Of a stretch of 41,130 nucleotides of DNA, positions 30,601 to 41,026 are shown in pieces (the stretch's first letter is position 1; the number at the start of each line of letters is the position of its first letter). Made by a program: the position numbers and the translations under genes. The DNA is from Phytobacter massiliensis JC163. Lineage in GTDB: Bacteria; Pseudomonadota; Gammaproteobacteria; Enterobacterales; Enterobacteriaceae. The notes beneath the pieces were generated by a model, which was given only the letters and a program-made list of their open reading frames with translations, had not been told where the DNA came from and ran no database searches. The stretch is from assembly GCF_000321045.1 (NCBI RefSeq), contig NZ_HE578945.1, positions 178,278-219,407 of the forward strand, read 5' to 3'.

Positions 30601-31893
30601 TTAGTGTGTTAGCGCCTGATGAATATCAGCCGCCAGCTTGCTGATTTCCTTGTCATTTAATGTCGACAGCGTAATACGCAGGCCGTGAGCGGGCGTATTG
30701 ACGCCGAACGCTTCACCCTCGCGTACCAGCCAGCCCGCTTTTGCCAGCATAAACGCTGCCGTCTGGCTTTCTCTGTTCAGCGGTAGCCAGAAGTTCAGAC
30801 CGTCTCCCGGTGAAAATTCAAGGCCATGCTTTGCCAGCGCGGTGATGAACTTTTGCTGTTGCGCGGCGTAATACTGACGAGTACGGGCGAGTTCCTGTAA
30901 GTATTCGTGGTCGCTCAGGCAGGCGTAAGTGAGGTCCTGTAAAATATGGCTCACCCACTGGCTACCGGAATTGAGCCGTAAGCGTAGCTTTGTTGACGTC
31001 GCGGGATCGCTGGCGACAATCGCCAGCCGTAAATCCGGCCCCAGGGTTTTTGATAAAGAGCGCACTATCGCCCAGTGCCGCGTCTGCGGCGGAATAACAG
31101 GATGCCAGGGGGAAGAGGAGAGCAGCGCAAAGTGATCGTCAACAATCACCAGGACATGCGGGTATTGCGCCAGAACCTGCTGGAGCGCGGCGGCGCGCGG
31201 GGCGCTCAGGCTGCACCCCGTTGGATTATGGGCACGCGGCGTGAGGATCACCGCCCGCGCGCCCTTGCTGAGCGCCTGTTCCAGCGCCTCCGGCTGCATT
31301 CCCTGGCTGTCGACGCCTACCGGGCAGGGGGTAAACCCCGCGTAGCGCAGCGTGTTGATACTACTCAGGAAGCAAGGGTCCTCAACCGCGACGCTGTCGC
31401 CGGGTAACAAATGGGCGAAGAGCAGACGCTCGGTGGCATCGATCGCGCCGCTGGTAACATCAATTGCGCCTGCGCCCGGCATCGCCTGATGCATCCACGC
31501 CTGCGCCCAGGCCTGTAACCCGGGGGACACCGCATCATCCCCATACAGACGGGGCGTGGTAATGATTTTTGCAAAATAGCGGCGCGTATCCGGCAGGCGG
31601 TCAGGAGCGGGGTTTCCGCCGGAAAGATCGCTAAGCGGCGTCCGTAGATGGTTTCCTTCCAGGGCAACGGGATACTGCGCGCCTTTTATGACCGTACCGT
31701 TGCGCCCAAGGCTCTCCGCCAGCCCGCTGACAACCAGACGTTTGTAGGCCGCCGCAACGGTATTGCGATTCACATTCAGCGTTGCCGCCAGCTCCCGGAC
31801 CGGCGGCAGGGAGTCCCCTGCGGATAAACTCCCGCTGGCAATGTGCTGACGTATGTTATTAAAGATTTCGCTGGCTGTTTTACCGGCAAACAT
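30601..31893 (-). CDS. ptsJ: PtsJ, MocR-type (GntR/aminotransferase) transcriptional regulator
   Basis: A 430-residue MocR-family regulator. The N-terminal winged helix-turn-helix of GntR type (about residues 8-70; PPVRELAATLNVNRNTVAAAY) is joined to a fold-type-I aminotransferase-like domain. The PLP-binding lysine is in RSLSKTLGPDLRLA, and NPTGCSLS and VDDHFALL are cofactor-site motifs. In Salmonella, PtsJ represses pdxK in response to PLP. Here it is divergent from pdxK with 82 bases between the starts, the usual arrangement. It is followed by the amidotransferase gene. Confidence 0.93.
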   Translation of the reverse strand: MFAGKTASEIFNNIRQHIASGSLSAGDSLPPVRELAATLNVNRNTVAAAYKRLVVSGLAESLGRNGTVIKGAQYPVALEGNHLRTPLSDLSGGNPAPDRLPDTRRYFAKIITTPRLYGDDAVSPGLQAWAQAWMHQAMPGAGAIDVTSGAIDATERLLFAHLLPGDSVAVEDPCFLSSINTLRYAGFTPCPVGVDSQGMQPEALEQALSKGARAVILTPRAHNPTGCSLSAPRAAALQQVLAQYPHVLVIVDDHFALLSSSPWHPVIPPQTRHWAIVRSLSKTLGPDLRLAIVASDPATSTKLRLRLNSGSQWVSHILQDLTYACLSDHEYLQELARTRQYYAAQQQKFITALAKHGLEFSPGDGLNFWLPLNRESQTAAFMLAKAGWLVREGEAFGVNTPAHGLRITLSTLNDKEISKLAADIHQALTH

Positions 31894-31895
31894 TA

Positions 31896-31924
31896 TTGAC
31901 CCAGGACAAAATGAATTTTAGCAT
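31896..31924 (+). promoter_or_regulatory. Candidate pdxK promoter in the ptsJ-pdxK divergent region
   Basis: TTGACC (31896-31901), a 17-base spacer and TAGCAT (31919-31924), about 52 bases before the pdxK ATG. GGACA (31904-31908) and TGTCC (about 31954-31958) form a spaced inverted pair that could be part of a PtsJ operator. Assigned by eye. Confidence 0.5.
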
Positions 31925-31975
31925 ATGACGATATTAAAGAGGCGTTTGCCCGCTGTCCAGTAAGAGGAGAGGGTG

Positions 31976-32842
31976 ATGGGGCAGGATAGTGAAATACAGT
32001 CGGTGCTCTTCGACGATACGCACCGGGCGTTACAGACCGACATCGTCGCCGTGCAGTCACAGGTGGTATACGGCAGCGTAGGCAACAGCATTGCGGTGCC
32101 CGCCATTAAAGCGCAAGGGCTGCGGGTAACGGCGGTGCCCACGGTGCTGTTCAGTAATACGCCGCACTACGTCACATTTTACGGCGGCATTATTCCGGCC
32201 GACTGGTTTAACGGCTATCTGCAGGCGTTAAGCGAGCGAGACCACTTACGGGAACTTAAGGCGGTGACGACCGGTTACATGGGCAGCGCAGAGCAAATCG
32301 CGCTGCTGGCGCAGTGGCTGATTGGGGTGAGAAAAACTCACCCTGAGGTCTGCATTCTGGTCGACCCGGTGATTGGCGATACCGATAGCGGCATGTACGT
32401 CAAAGCCGAAATCCCCCTGGCCTATCGCCAGCACCTTTTACCGCTGGCCCGTGGGCTTACGCCAAACGTCTTCGAGCTGGAAATGCTGAGTGGTAAACCC
32501 TGCGGCACGCTCGATGAAGCGGTAGTCGCTGCCCGCTCGCTTCTGTCGGACGTTCTACAGTGGGTTGTGATTACCAGCGCACCTGGCCTGACGGCTGATA
32601 CCATCAACGTAGCGGTCGTCACAGCGGATTCGCTGGAGGTCATTGAACACCCGCGTCTGCAGACGGACCTGAAAGGAACAGGGGATCTGTTCTGTGCGGA
32701 GTTAATAAGCGGTATCGTTCACGGTAAACCGCTGGCAATGGCCACGCGTCAGGCTGCCGCCCGCGTGCTGGAAGTGATGACATGGACACAGCGTTGCGGC
32801 TGTGACGAGCTGATACTGCCGCCGGCAGGCGAGCCGCAATAA
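31976..32842 (+). CDS. pdxK: Pyridoxine/pyridoxal/pyridoxamine kinase PdxK
   Basis: A 288-residue ribokinase-superfamily kinase that phosphorylates B6 vitamers (and hydroxymethylpyrimidine) with ATP in the salvage pathway to PLP. Family motifs are [14 protein letters not shown] near the N-terminus, [14 protein letters not shown] and the C-terminal anion hole [17 protein letters not shown] with the catalytic Asp. I use the ATG at 31976 with AGGAGAG before it; a GTG one codon earlier is possible. The N-terminus is about five residues longer than in E. coli. Confidence 0.95.
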   Translation: MGQDSEIQSVLFDDTHRALQTDIVAVQSQVVYGSVGNSIAVPAIKAQGLRVTAVPTVLFSNTPHYVTFYGGIIPADWFNGYLQALSERDHLRELKAVTTGYMGSAEQIALLAQWLIGVRKTHPEVCILVDPVIGDTDSGMYVKAEIPLAYRQHLLPLARGLTPNVFELEMLSGKPCGTLDEAVVAARSLLSDVLQWVVITSAPGLTADTINVAVVTADSLEVIEHPRLQTDLKGTGDLFCAELISGIVHGKPLAMATRQAAARVLEVMTWTQRCGCDELILPPAGEPQ

Positions 32843-32864
32843 AATCGCCCGCTGCGGGACAAAC

Positions 32865-32892
32865 AAAAATGGCGCCGGAGGGCGCCATTTTT
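32865..32892. terminator. Bidirectional terminator between pdxK and crr
   Basis: AAAAATGGCGCC (32865-32876) / GGCGCCATTTTTT with loop GGAG. A and T runs on both sides make it a symmetrical intrinsic terminator for pdxK (+) and the ptsH-ptsI-crr operon (-). Confidence 0.92.
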
Positions 32893-32907
32893 TATCATCA
32901 GCAACAA

Positions 32908-33417
32908 TTATTTTTTGATGCGGATAACCGGTGTTTCACCTACGGTTACGCTACCGGTCAGCTTGATCAGCTCTTTGATCTCGTCCATGTTGGAGATAAC
33001 AACCGGCGTCAGAGTTGACTTGGCTTTCTCTTCCAGCAGCGGCAGATCAAATTCAATCACCGGATCGCCAACTTTAACGCGCTGGCCTTCTTCCGCGATG
33101 CGTTTGAAACCTTCGCCTTTCAGCTCAACGGTATCGATACCGAAGTGAACGAACAGCTCAATGCCGCTATCAGATTCGATAGAGAAGGCATGGTTGGTTT
33201 CAAAGATTTTACCGATAGTACCGTCAACTGGCGCTACCATTTTGTTGCCGGTCGGTTTGATGGCAATGCCATCACCCACAATTTTCTCAGCGAAAACAAC
33301 ATCAGGCACATCTTCAATGTTGACAATTTCGCCAGATAACGGAGCAACAATCTCAATAGTTCCAGTGTCTTTCTTATCGTCAGAAACCAGAGATTTCAGT
33401 TTATCGAACAAACCCAT
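32908..33417 (-). CDS. crr: PTS glucose-specific enzyme IIA (EIIA-Glc, Crr)
   Basis: A 169-residue cytoplasmic phosphocarrier. It accepts phosphate from HPr and passes it to EIICB-Glc. Unphosphorylated it inhibits non-PTS permeases and kinases (inducer exclusion), and phosphorylated it stimulates adenylate cyclase. The active-site histidine is His91 in LFVHFGIDT, with the supporting His76 in FETNHAFSI. Length and ends equal E. coli. AGGAGAAG precedes the ATG and overlaps the ptsI stop. Confidence 0.97.
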   Translation of the reverse strand: MGLFDKLKSLVSDDKKDTGTIEIVAPLSGEIVNIEDVPDVVFAEKIVGDGIAIKPTGNKMVAPVDGTIGKIFETNHAFSIESDSGIELFVHFGIDTVELKGEGFKRIAEEGQRVKVGDPVIEFDLPLLEEKAKSTLTPVVISNMDEIKELIKLTGSVTVGETPVIRIKK

Positions 33418-33426
33418 GATCTTCTC

Positions 33427-35184
33427 CTAAGCAGTAATTTGGGCCGCATCTCGTGGATTAGCAGATTGTTTTTCTTCAATGAACTTGTTAACCAGCGTCA
33501 TTAACTCGTCCGTTGTCGGTTGAGCAAGAGCCTGCTCTGCTAAAACCTTCGCATCTTCGAAGTTCGTGTTACGAATAATCTTCTTAATGCGCGGGATAGA
33601 AATGGCACTCATACTGAATTCATCCAGACCCATCCCCAGCAACAGAAGTGTAGCACGTTCGTCGCCTGCAAGCTCACCGCACATGCCGGTCCATTTACCT
33701 TCTGCATGAGAAGCATCAATGACTTGCTTGATGAGATTCAGTACAGACGGCGACATCGGCTGGTAAAGATGTGAAATCATATCATTACCACGGTCAACCG
33801 CCAGAGTGTACTGCGTTAAATCATTGGTACCGATACTAAAGAAATCAACTTCTTTGGCCAGATGACGAGCAATGGTCGCTGCGGCTGGGGTTTCCACCAT
33901 CACGCCGATCTCAATGGTCTCGTCAAAGGCTTTGCCTTCGTCACGCAGTTCCTGCTTGTAGATTTCAATCTCTTTTTTCAGTGCGCGCACTTCTTCAACA
34001 GAGATGATCATCGGGAACATGATGCGCAGTTTACCGAAAGCAGAGGCGCGCAGAATGGCGCGAACCTGATCGCGCAGGATCTCTTTGCGATCCATGGCGA
34101 TACGCACGGCGCGCCAGCCCAGGAACGGGTTCTCTTCTTTCGGGAAGTTCATGTACGGCAGCTCTTTGTCGCCGCCGATGTCCATGGTACGCACGATAAC
34201 CGCCTGAGAACCGCAGGCTTCGGCCACGGCTTTATAGGCGTCGAACTGCTCTTCTTCGGTAGGCAGCGCGTCGCGATCCATGAACAGGAATTCGGTACGG
34301 TAGAGGCCAACGCCTTCTGCGCCGTTACGTTCAGCACCGGCGACATCACGCACGGTACCGATGTTGGCACAGACTTCTACCTGGTGACCATCCAGCGTGA
34401 TCGCCGGCAGGTCTTTCAGTTTCGCCAGTTCGGCTTTCTCTTCGGCAACCTGCGACTGTACGTTACGCAGCGTTTCAATCTCTTCATCGGTAGGGTTAAC
34501 GTAAACCTTGTTGTTAACCGCATCGAGAATCAGATAATCGCCATTTTTAACCTGAGCGGTAATGCTGCCGGTTCCCACGATGGCAGGCAGTTCCAGAGAA
34601 CGCGCCATGATAGAGGTGTGAGAAGTGCGGCCACCCAGATCGGTGATGAAACCCAGCACCTTTTTCAGGTTCAGCTGTGCGGTTTCAGAAGGGGTGAGAT
34701 CGGCGGCAACCAGGATAACTTCATCCTGAATAGCGCTCAGATCGATGATAGCCATGCCCAGAATATTACGCAGAAGACGTTTACCGATGTCGCGGACGTC
34801 GGCGGCGCGTTCTTTGAGATATTCGTCATCCAGCTCTTCAAGCGCGGTGGCCTGGCCTTCGATAACTTCGTGCGCGGCCGCGTCAGCCGTCACGTGCTTA
34901 TCTTTAATCAGGGCTATGATTTCCTGCTCAAGCTCCTCATCTTCAAGAAGCATAATATGGCCTTCGAAGATGGCTTCTTTTTCTTCGCCGAAAGTCTCGC
35001 CAGCCTTGGTTTTGATCGCTTCGAGCTGCGCTGATGCCTTGGCACGACCGCTCAGAAAACGTTCAATTTCCTGGTCGACCTTATCGGCAGAAATTTTTTT
35101 CCGGTCAATGACGACTTCGTCTTCTTTCAGCAGCAGTGCTTTGCCGAAAGCGATACCCGGGGATGCTAAAATGCCTGAAATCAT
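33427..35184 (-). CDS. ptsI: PTS enzyme I (PtsI), with altered C-terminus
   Basis: A 585-residue PEP-protein phosphotransferase that starts the sugar PTS by moving phosphate from PEP to HPr. The phosphorylated histidine is His189 in [16 protein letters not shown]-site motifs are [23 protein letters not shown] and the catalytic Cys in [10 protein letters not shown]. The protein is colinear with E. coli PtsI to residue 572 (FIEEK). There the E. coli protein ends TIC, whereas this one continues [13 protein letters not shown]. The cause is one A fewer in the tract at 33469-33473. The extended frame stops 9 bases before the crr ATG. The change could be a real variant or a base-calling error. Confidence 0.95.
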   Translation of the reverse strand: MISGILASPGIAFGKALLLKEDEVVIDRKKISADKVDQEIERFLSGRAKASAQLEAIKTKAGETFGEEKEAIFEGHIMLLEDEELEQEIIALIKDKHVTADAAAHEVIEGQATALEELDDEYLKERAADVRDIGKRLLRNILGMAIIDLSAIQDEVILVAADLTPSETAQLNLKKVLGFITDLGGRTSHTSIMARSLELPAIVGTGSITAQVKNGDYLILDAVNNKVYVNPTDEEIETLRNVQSQVAEEKAELAKLKDLPAITLDGHQVEVCANIGTVRDVAGAERNGAEGVGLYRTEFLFMDRDALPTEEEQFDAYKAVAEACGSQAVIVRTMDIGGDKELPYMNFPKEENPFLGWRAVRIAMDRKEILRDQVRAILRASAFGKLRIMFPMIISVEEVRALKKEIEIYKQELRDEGKAFDETIEIGVMVETPAAATIARHLAKEVDFFSIGTNDLTQYTLAVDRGNDMISHLYQPMSPSVLNLIKQVIDASHAEGKWTGMCGELAGDERATLLLLGMGLDEFSMSAISIPRIKKIIRNTNFEDAKVLAEQALAQPTTDELMTLVNKFIEEKQSANPRDAAQITA

Positions 35185-35230
35185 AACCCTACCTTACTTG
35201 TGACTGATTTTTAAAAGAACCCGGAAAAAC

Positions 35231-35488
35231 TTACTCGAGTTCAGCCATCAGCTTAACCAGATGTTCTACTGCTTTCTGCTCGTCTTCGCCTTCTGCGGTT
35301 AAGGTCACAACAGTACCCTGAGTCAGACCCAGAGTTTGCAGTTTGAACAGGCTTTTTGCGCTGGCGCTTTTGCCGTTGGAAGTCACAGTGATCTCGGAAG
35401 TGAAGCCTTTAGCTTCTTTAACAAACTGAGCAGCAGGGCGGGTGTGCAGACCGTTCGGAGCGGTAATGGTAACTTCTTGCTGGAACAT
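35231..35488 (-). CDS. ptsH: Phosphocarrier protein HPr (PtsH)
   Basis: An 85-residue PTS phosphocarrier between enzyme I and the sugar-specific IIA proteins. The phosphorylated His15 is in [10 protein letters not shown], and Ser46 is in SAKSLFKLQ. It is essentially identical to E. coli HPr. First gene of ptsH-ptsI-crr, with a 46-base gap to ptsI. GGGGAA precedes the ATG. Expression should be controlled from the promoter region at about 35650-35770. Confidence 0.97.
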   Translation of the reverse strand: MFQQEVTITAPNGLHTRPAAQFVKEAKGFTSEITVTSNGKSASAKSLFKLQTLGLTQGTVVTLTAEGEDEQKAVEHLVKLMAELE

Positions 35489-35524
35489 TGTATTTCCCCA
35501 ACTTATAGGTTTAGTGTTGTGGAA

Positions 35525-35554
35525 CTAAAGTCTAGCCTGGCGGATAGACTTTAG
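35525..35554 (-). promoter_or_regulatory. Perfect hairpin in the ptsH 5' leader
   Basis: CTAAAGTCTA (35525-35534) / TAGACTTTAG (35545-35554), a 10-bp perfect stem with a 10-base loop, lies 37-66 bases upstream of ptsH inside its probable mRNA leader. No T tract follows in the minus direction, so it is unlikely to terminate. It may stabilise the mRNA or mark a downstream promoter or operator. Confidence 0.5.
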
Positions 35555-35657
35555 CCTGTATCGTTAGCGCCGGCGTTACGGACACGACTCAGAAGCGTGT
35601 TTAAGTGCTATTCCATGCTGGCGTCTCTGGCCGCTGACGTTTCGCTCGTCAGTAAAC

Positions 35658-35687
35658 ATTATGCCGCGAAAGCGAGAATTGAACCAA
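35658..35687 (-). promoter_or_regulatory. ptsH promoter
   Basis: On the minus strand TTGGTT (35687-35682), an 18-base spacer and CATAAT (35663-35658) form a good sigma-70 promoter about 170 bases before ptsH, matching the position of the upstream pts promoter of E. coli. Farther up, a perfect half of a CRP site (AAATGTGAT, 35746-35754 plus strand) and the degenerate TTTTGAAGCGCGAAATT (minus) are candidate CRP contacts. The remainder of this 382-base gap (35489-35870) holds the leader hairpin and the cysK terminator and no gene. Confidence 0.6.
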
Positions 35688-35820
35688 ATCATAAAATCGA
35701 TTCAGCTTACGGATTTCCTGTAAGGATTAATTTCGCGCTTCAAAATAAATGTGATGGTTAAATACCAGACCCGAGGAGTCTAAGCAATGCCAGGAGGGGT
35801 GAAACTTTGAAGTATGCCAC

Positions 35821-35848
35821 AAAAAAGCACCCTCTCAGGTGCTTTTTT
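35821..35848. terminator. Terminator of cysK
   Basis: AAAAAAGCACC (35821-35831) / GGTGCTTTTTT (35838-35848), a perfect 11-bp stem with flanking A and T runs. It works for leftward cysK and could also stop rightward transcripts. It is 23 bases beyond the cysK stop. Confidence 0.92.
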
Positions 35849-35870
35849 GCGCTGATTTAACAATCTGGCA

Positions 35871-36842
35871 TCACTGTTGCAGTTCTTTCTCAGTGAAGAG
35901 ATCGGCAAACAATGCTGTGCTCAAATAACGCTCACCGGATGACGGTAGAATAACCACAATGTTTTTATTAGTAAAGGTTTCGTCTTCCTGCAATTTCAGT
36001 GCGGCGGCGACGGCGGCCCCGGAAGAAATACCGGCCAGGATGCCTTCTTCTTCCATTAAACGACGGGCAGTGCTGATAGCCTCTTCGTTGGTGATCTTAA
36101 CCACTTTATCGATCAGCTTGAGATCGAGGTTGCCTGGAATAAAGCCTGCGCCGATCCCCTGGATCTTATGCGGGCCTGGCTTGAGTTCTTCACCCGCCAG
36201 CGCCTGGGAGATAACCGGGGAGTCGGTAGGTTCTACGGCCACGGTGATCAGGTCGCTTTTGCCTTTGGTGCCTTTGATATAACGGGAGACGCCGGTAAGC
36301 GTTCCGCCCGTGCCGACGCCAGAGATAAAGACGTCAACCTGGCCGTCGGTATCTTCCCAGATTTCCGGGCCGGTGGTTTTTTCATGAATTTCCGGGTTTG
36401 CCGGGTTGCTGAACTGCTGCAGCAGCAGGAATTTAGAGGGATCGCTGGCGACAATCTCTTCCGCTTTTTGAATTGCCCCTTTCATCCCTTTTGCGCCCTC
36501 GGTGAGAACCAGATTGGCGCCCAGCGCTTTCAACAGCTTGCGGCGTTCGATACTCATGGTTTCCGGCATGGTCAGCGTCAGTTTATAACCGCGAGCGGCC
36601 GCCACATAGGCCAGAGCGATACCGGTGTTGCCGCTGGTCGGCTCAACCAGTTCGATACCCGGCTTGAGCACGCCGCGTTTTTCAGCGTCCCAAATCATAT
36701 TGGCACCGATACGGCATTTAACGCTGAAGCTCGGGTTACGGGATTCGACCTTTGCCAGAATGCGTCCATTACCGATACGGTTCAGTCGAACCAGCGGCGT
36801 GTGACCGATTGTCAGCGAGTTATCTTCAAAAATCTTACTCAT
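35871..36842 (-). CDS. cysK: Cysteine synthase A (O-acetylserine sulfhydrylase A) CysK
   Basis: A 323-residue PLP enzyme making cysteine from O-acetylserine and sulfide; it binds serine acetyltransferase CysE in the cysteine synthase complex. The PLP lysine is Lys42 in [14 protein letters not shown]; the substrate loop is [14 protein letters not shown] and the phosphate loop is [11 protein letters not shown]. The length equals E. coli CysK. Its own promoter region (36843-36980) contains inverted repeats. CysB control is expected from E. coli and Salmonella. Confidence 0.97.
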   Translation of the reverse strand: MSKIFEDNSLTIGHTPLVRLNRIGNGRILAKVESRNPSFSVKCRIGANMIWDAEKRGVLKPGIELVEPTSGNTGIALAYVAAARGYKLTLTMPETMSIERRKLLKALGANLVLTEGAKGMKGAIQKAEEIVASDPSKFLLLQQFSNPANPEIHEKTTGPEIWEDTDGQVDVFISGVGTGGTLTGVSRYIKGTKGKSDLITVAVEPTDSPVISQALAGEELKPGPHKIQGIGAGFIPGNLDLKLIDKVVKITNEEAISTARRLMEEEGILAGISSGAAVAAALKLQEDETFTNKNIVVILPSSGERYLSTALFADLFTEKELQQ

Positions 36843-36880
36843 TGCCTGTCCTTAACTGTATGAATTTTGGGAACCACCCC

Positions 36881-36950
36881 AGCATACCTGCTTACCGCCC
36901 AGGCGGAAGTAAGGATTTAGCATATCGTTATGCTGAGGCGAAATAATGCT
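36881..36950 (-). promoter_or_regulatory. cysK upstream region with paired inverted repeats
   Basis: On the plus strand AGCATA-TCGT-TATGCT (36919-36934) is a perfect 6-4-6 palindrome, with another ATGCT at 36946-36950 sixteen bases on. CTTAC-CGCC / GGCG-GAA-GTAAG (36891-36913) can form a hairpin, and a minus-strand TATGCT at 36886-36881 is a possible -10. CysB activation of cysK is known in relatives; which repeat is used is inference. Confidence 0.38.
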
Positions 36951-36980
36951 AATCAGTATGGAATAAGAAGAATAATTCCG

Positions 36981-37742
36981 TTAACGCCATGAGGCATTTT
37001 TATCCCGATAGCAATCAACCCACATCGCCGTTGCGCCGCAGACCGCCACAGGCATAACAACGAGGTTCAGAACCGGCACCATAGTGAACAGGCTGGTGAG
37101 CGCGCCAAACTGCATGTTGGTGATTTTGCGGGTACGCAGCGCGATGCGCATCTGTTTAAAGGGAACTTTGTGGTTATCGAAAGGGTAGTCACAGTATTGA
37201 ATCGCCAGCATCCACGCGCTGAACAAAAACCACAGCACCGGCGCGACGGTCTGGCCAATCGCCGGGACAAAATAGAGCAGCAGCAGGACGACAGCCCGCG
37301 GCAGGTACCAGGCCAGCTTTTGCCATTCACGCCTCATGATGCGGGGGATATCGCGCACTATCGCGCTGATTCCGGCATCCGGCGGCGTCGCGCCGGTAAG
37401 GCGGGCTTCCAGCTGTTCCGCCAGCAAACCGTTAAAGGGGGCGGCAATCCAGTTGGCGATGGTGGAGAAGAAGTAGCTAAAGACCAGCAGAATCGAGATA
37501 ACCGCCAGCGGCCACAGCAGGTAGCTTAGCCACTGCAGCCAGTCCGGGACATAGCTCATGATGGCCGGGATCCAGCTATCCAGCCGGGTAAACAGCCAGA
37601 TAAACGCGCCGCCCATCAGCAGAATGTTGACCAGCAGCGGCAGAATAACAAAGCGGCGAATCCCCGGCAGCGTTATCAGTTTCCAGCCCTGGGAGAAGTA
37701 ATAGACGCCGCTACGGGATGAGGTCGGGGAAGGTGAGACCAT
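36981..37742 (-). CDS. cysZ: Sulfate transporter/channel CysZ
   Basis: A 253-residue inner-membrane protein that lets sulfate into the cell for cysteine synthesis. Strong hydrophobic segments occur at about residues 28-48, 64-92, 145-170 and 205-235. The family motif [17 protein letters not shown] and the C-terminus [16 protein letters not shown] are typical. The length equals E. coli CysZ and the start MVSPSPTS aligns with it. AAAGGAG lies 12 bases before the ATG, a rather long spacing. It is divergent from zipA and upstream of cysK in the same direction. Confidence 0.95.
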   Translation of the reverse strand: MVSPSPTSSRSGVYYFSQGWKLITLPGIRRFVILPLLVNILLMGGAFIWLFTRLDSWIPAIMSYVPDWLQWLSYLLWPLAVISILLVFSYFFSTIANWIAAPFNGLLAEQLEARLTGATPPDAGISAIVRDIPRIMRREWQKLAWYLPRAVVLLLLYFVPAIGQTVAPVLWFLFSAWMLAIQYCDYPFDNHKVPFKQMRIALRTRKITNMQFGALTSLFTMVPVLNLVVMPVAVCGATAMWVDCYRDKNASWR

Positions 37743-37972
37743 AAGCAGGCCAGGCTCCTTTTATTACAGCTAAAAAAGCAAAAAGGTATCTTATCTGGTT
37801 AAGCGCAAAAAAACTGCTTCGGAAATGTTCGAAAAAACAGCAAAAAGCACGTTTTCGTTCATCTTTATGCAGTGAAAGCCATGTGTGCACTTGCACTTGA
37901 CGTAATCGGCAAATACTCTTAGTGAGTAAATGTTTGCCGTGTTGGCAAGGTGTTAGAACAACAGAGAATATA

Positions 37973-38941
37973 ATGATGCAGGATTTGCGTCTGATATTAA
38001 TCATTGTTGGCGCGATCGCCATAATTGCTTTACTGGTTCACGGTTTCTGGACCAGTCGCAAAGAACGTTCCTCAATGTTCCGCGATCGACCATTAAAACG
38101 TATGAAGTCGCGACGTGACGACGATGACGCTTACGACGAGGATGTCGAAGAAGATGACGACGGCGTGGGCGAAGTCCGCGTTCATCGGGTAAACGCGCCG
38201 CCGAAAGCGACGAGCGAACCTGATCCGCAGCGTCAGCAGCCGCAGCATCAGTATCAGCCTCCGTATGCTTCGGCCCAGCCGCGCGCGGCCGCGCCGGTCC
38301 AGCCGGAAGCGCGTGTGCAGCAGCAGGCGCCCGTGCAGCCTGCGCCTAAAGCGCCGCCTGTTGAAGCGCAGCAGCCTGTACAGCAGCCAGCTCAGCCAGC
38401 CGCGCCGCAGCCGGTGTTTACCGCTGAGCCGCCAGCGCGTCACGAGCCGGTGGTCGAACAGCCCGTCGAGCCGGAACCGGAAATCCAGGAGCCCGCGCCT
38501 GTCGAGACGCCGGCCCCGCGTAAAGAGACGGTTATCATCATGAACGTGGCGGCACACCACGGCACCGTGTTGCAGGGCGAACTGCTGCTCAACAGCATTC
38601 AGCAGGCAGGCTTCAAATTTGGCGACATGAATATTTTCCACCGTCATCTCAGCCCGGACGGCAGCGGCCCAACGCTGTTCAGCCTGGCGAACATGGTGAA
38701 CCCTGGTACTTTCGATCCTGAGCATATGGGCGAGGTCACTACCCCTGGCATAACCATGTTTATGCAGGTGCCTTCTTATGGCGATGAGCTCCAGAACTTT
38801 AAACTGATGCTGCAGTCTGCGCAGTACATCGCCGATGAAGTCGGCGGCGTGGTGCTCGACGACCAGCGTCGTATGATGACGCCGCAGAAGCTGCGTGAAT
38901 ACCAGGACCGGATCCGTGAAGTCAAAGAGGCTAACGCCTGA
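37973..38941 (+). CDS. zipA: Cell division protein ZipA
   Basis: A 322-residue membrane anchor of the FtsZ ring. It has an N-terminal membrane span (about residues 6-27, [20 protein letters not shown]), a charged stretch rich in Arg, Lys and Asp (about 28-75), a long Pro/Gln/Ala-rich flexible linker (about 80-185), and the C-terminal FtsZ-binding domain (about 190-322; [20 protein letters not shown], then [16 protein letters not shown]). I chose the ATG at 37973 (MMQDLRLIL, as in E. coli). An upstream ATG-like start would put 17 charged and cysteine residues before the membrane span. The linker sequence diverges from E. coli while both ends are conserved, as usual for ZipA. Confidence 0.96.
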   Translation: MMQDLRLILIIVGAIAIIALLVHGFWTSRKERSSMFRDRPLKRMKSRRDDDDAYDEDVEEDDDGVGEVRVHRVNAPPKATSEPDPQRQQPQHQYQPPYASAQPRAAAPVQPEARVQQQAPVQPAPKAPPVEAQQPVQQPAQPAAPQPVFTAEPPARHEPVVEQPVEPEPEIQEPAPVETPAPRKETVIIMNVAAHHGTVLQGELLLNSIQQAGFKFGDMNIFHRHLSPDGSGPTLFSLANMVNPGTFDPEHMGEVTTPGITMFMQVPSYGDELQNFKLMLQSAQYIADEVGGVVLDDQRRMMTPQKLREYQDRIREVKEANA

Positions 38942-38969
38942 CGGCAACGGTCAATGCTTACTATTCCAG

Positions 38970-38993
38970 AACCCCCGCCAGTCGGGGGTTTTT
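38970..38993 (+). terminator. Terminator of zipA, just before ligA
   Basis: AACCCCCG (38970-38977) / CGGGGGTT (38983-38990) with loop CCAGT and T tract to 38993. The ligA ATG is only 17 bases later, so ligA translation initiation lies directly downstream. Confidence 0.88.
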
Positions 38994-39001
38994 ATCATTG
39001 A

Positions 39002-41026
<2,025 letters not shown>

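Noticed and set aside
33862-35034. 390-codon open frame antisense to ptsI
   Set aside because: Shadow of the highly biased ptsI codons (Phe/Gln/His-rich translation); no ribosome-binding site or family resemblance.
35787-35810. Seven-codon plus-strand frame (MPGGVKL) with GAGGAG eight bases upstream, between ptsH and cysK
   Set aside because: The ribosome-binding site is attractive and a terminator follows, but I see no convincing plus-strand promoter, and the position lies in the pts promoter region where conservation has another explanation.
38220-38530. Repetitive CAGCAGCC-like DNA in zipA that could be taken for a tandem repeat
   Set aside because: It encodes the usual Pro/Gln/Ala-rich linker of ZipA and has no regular repeat unit.
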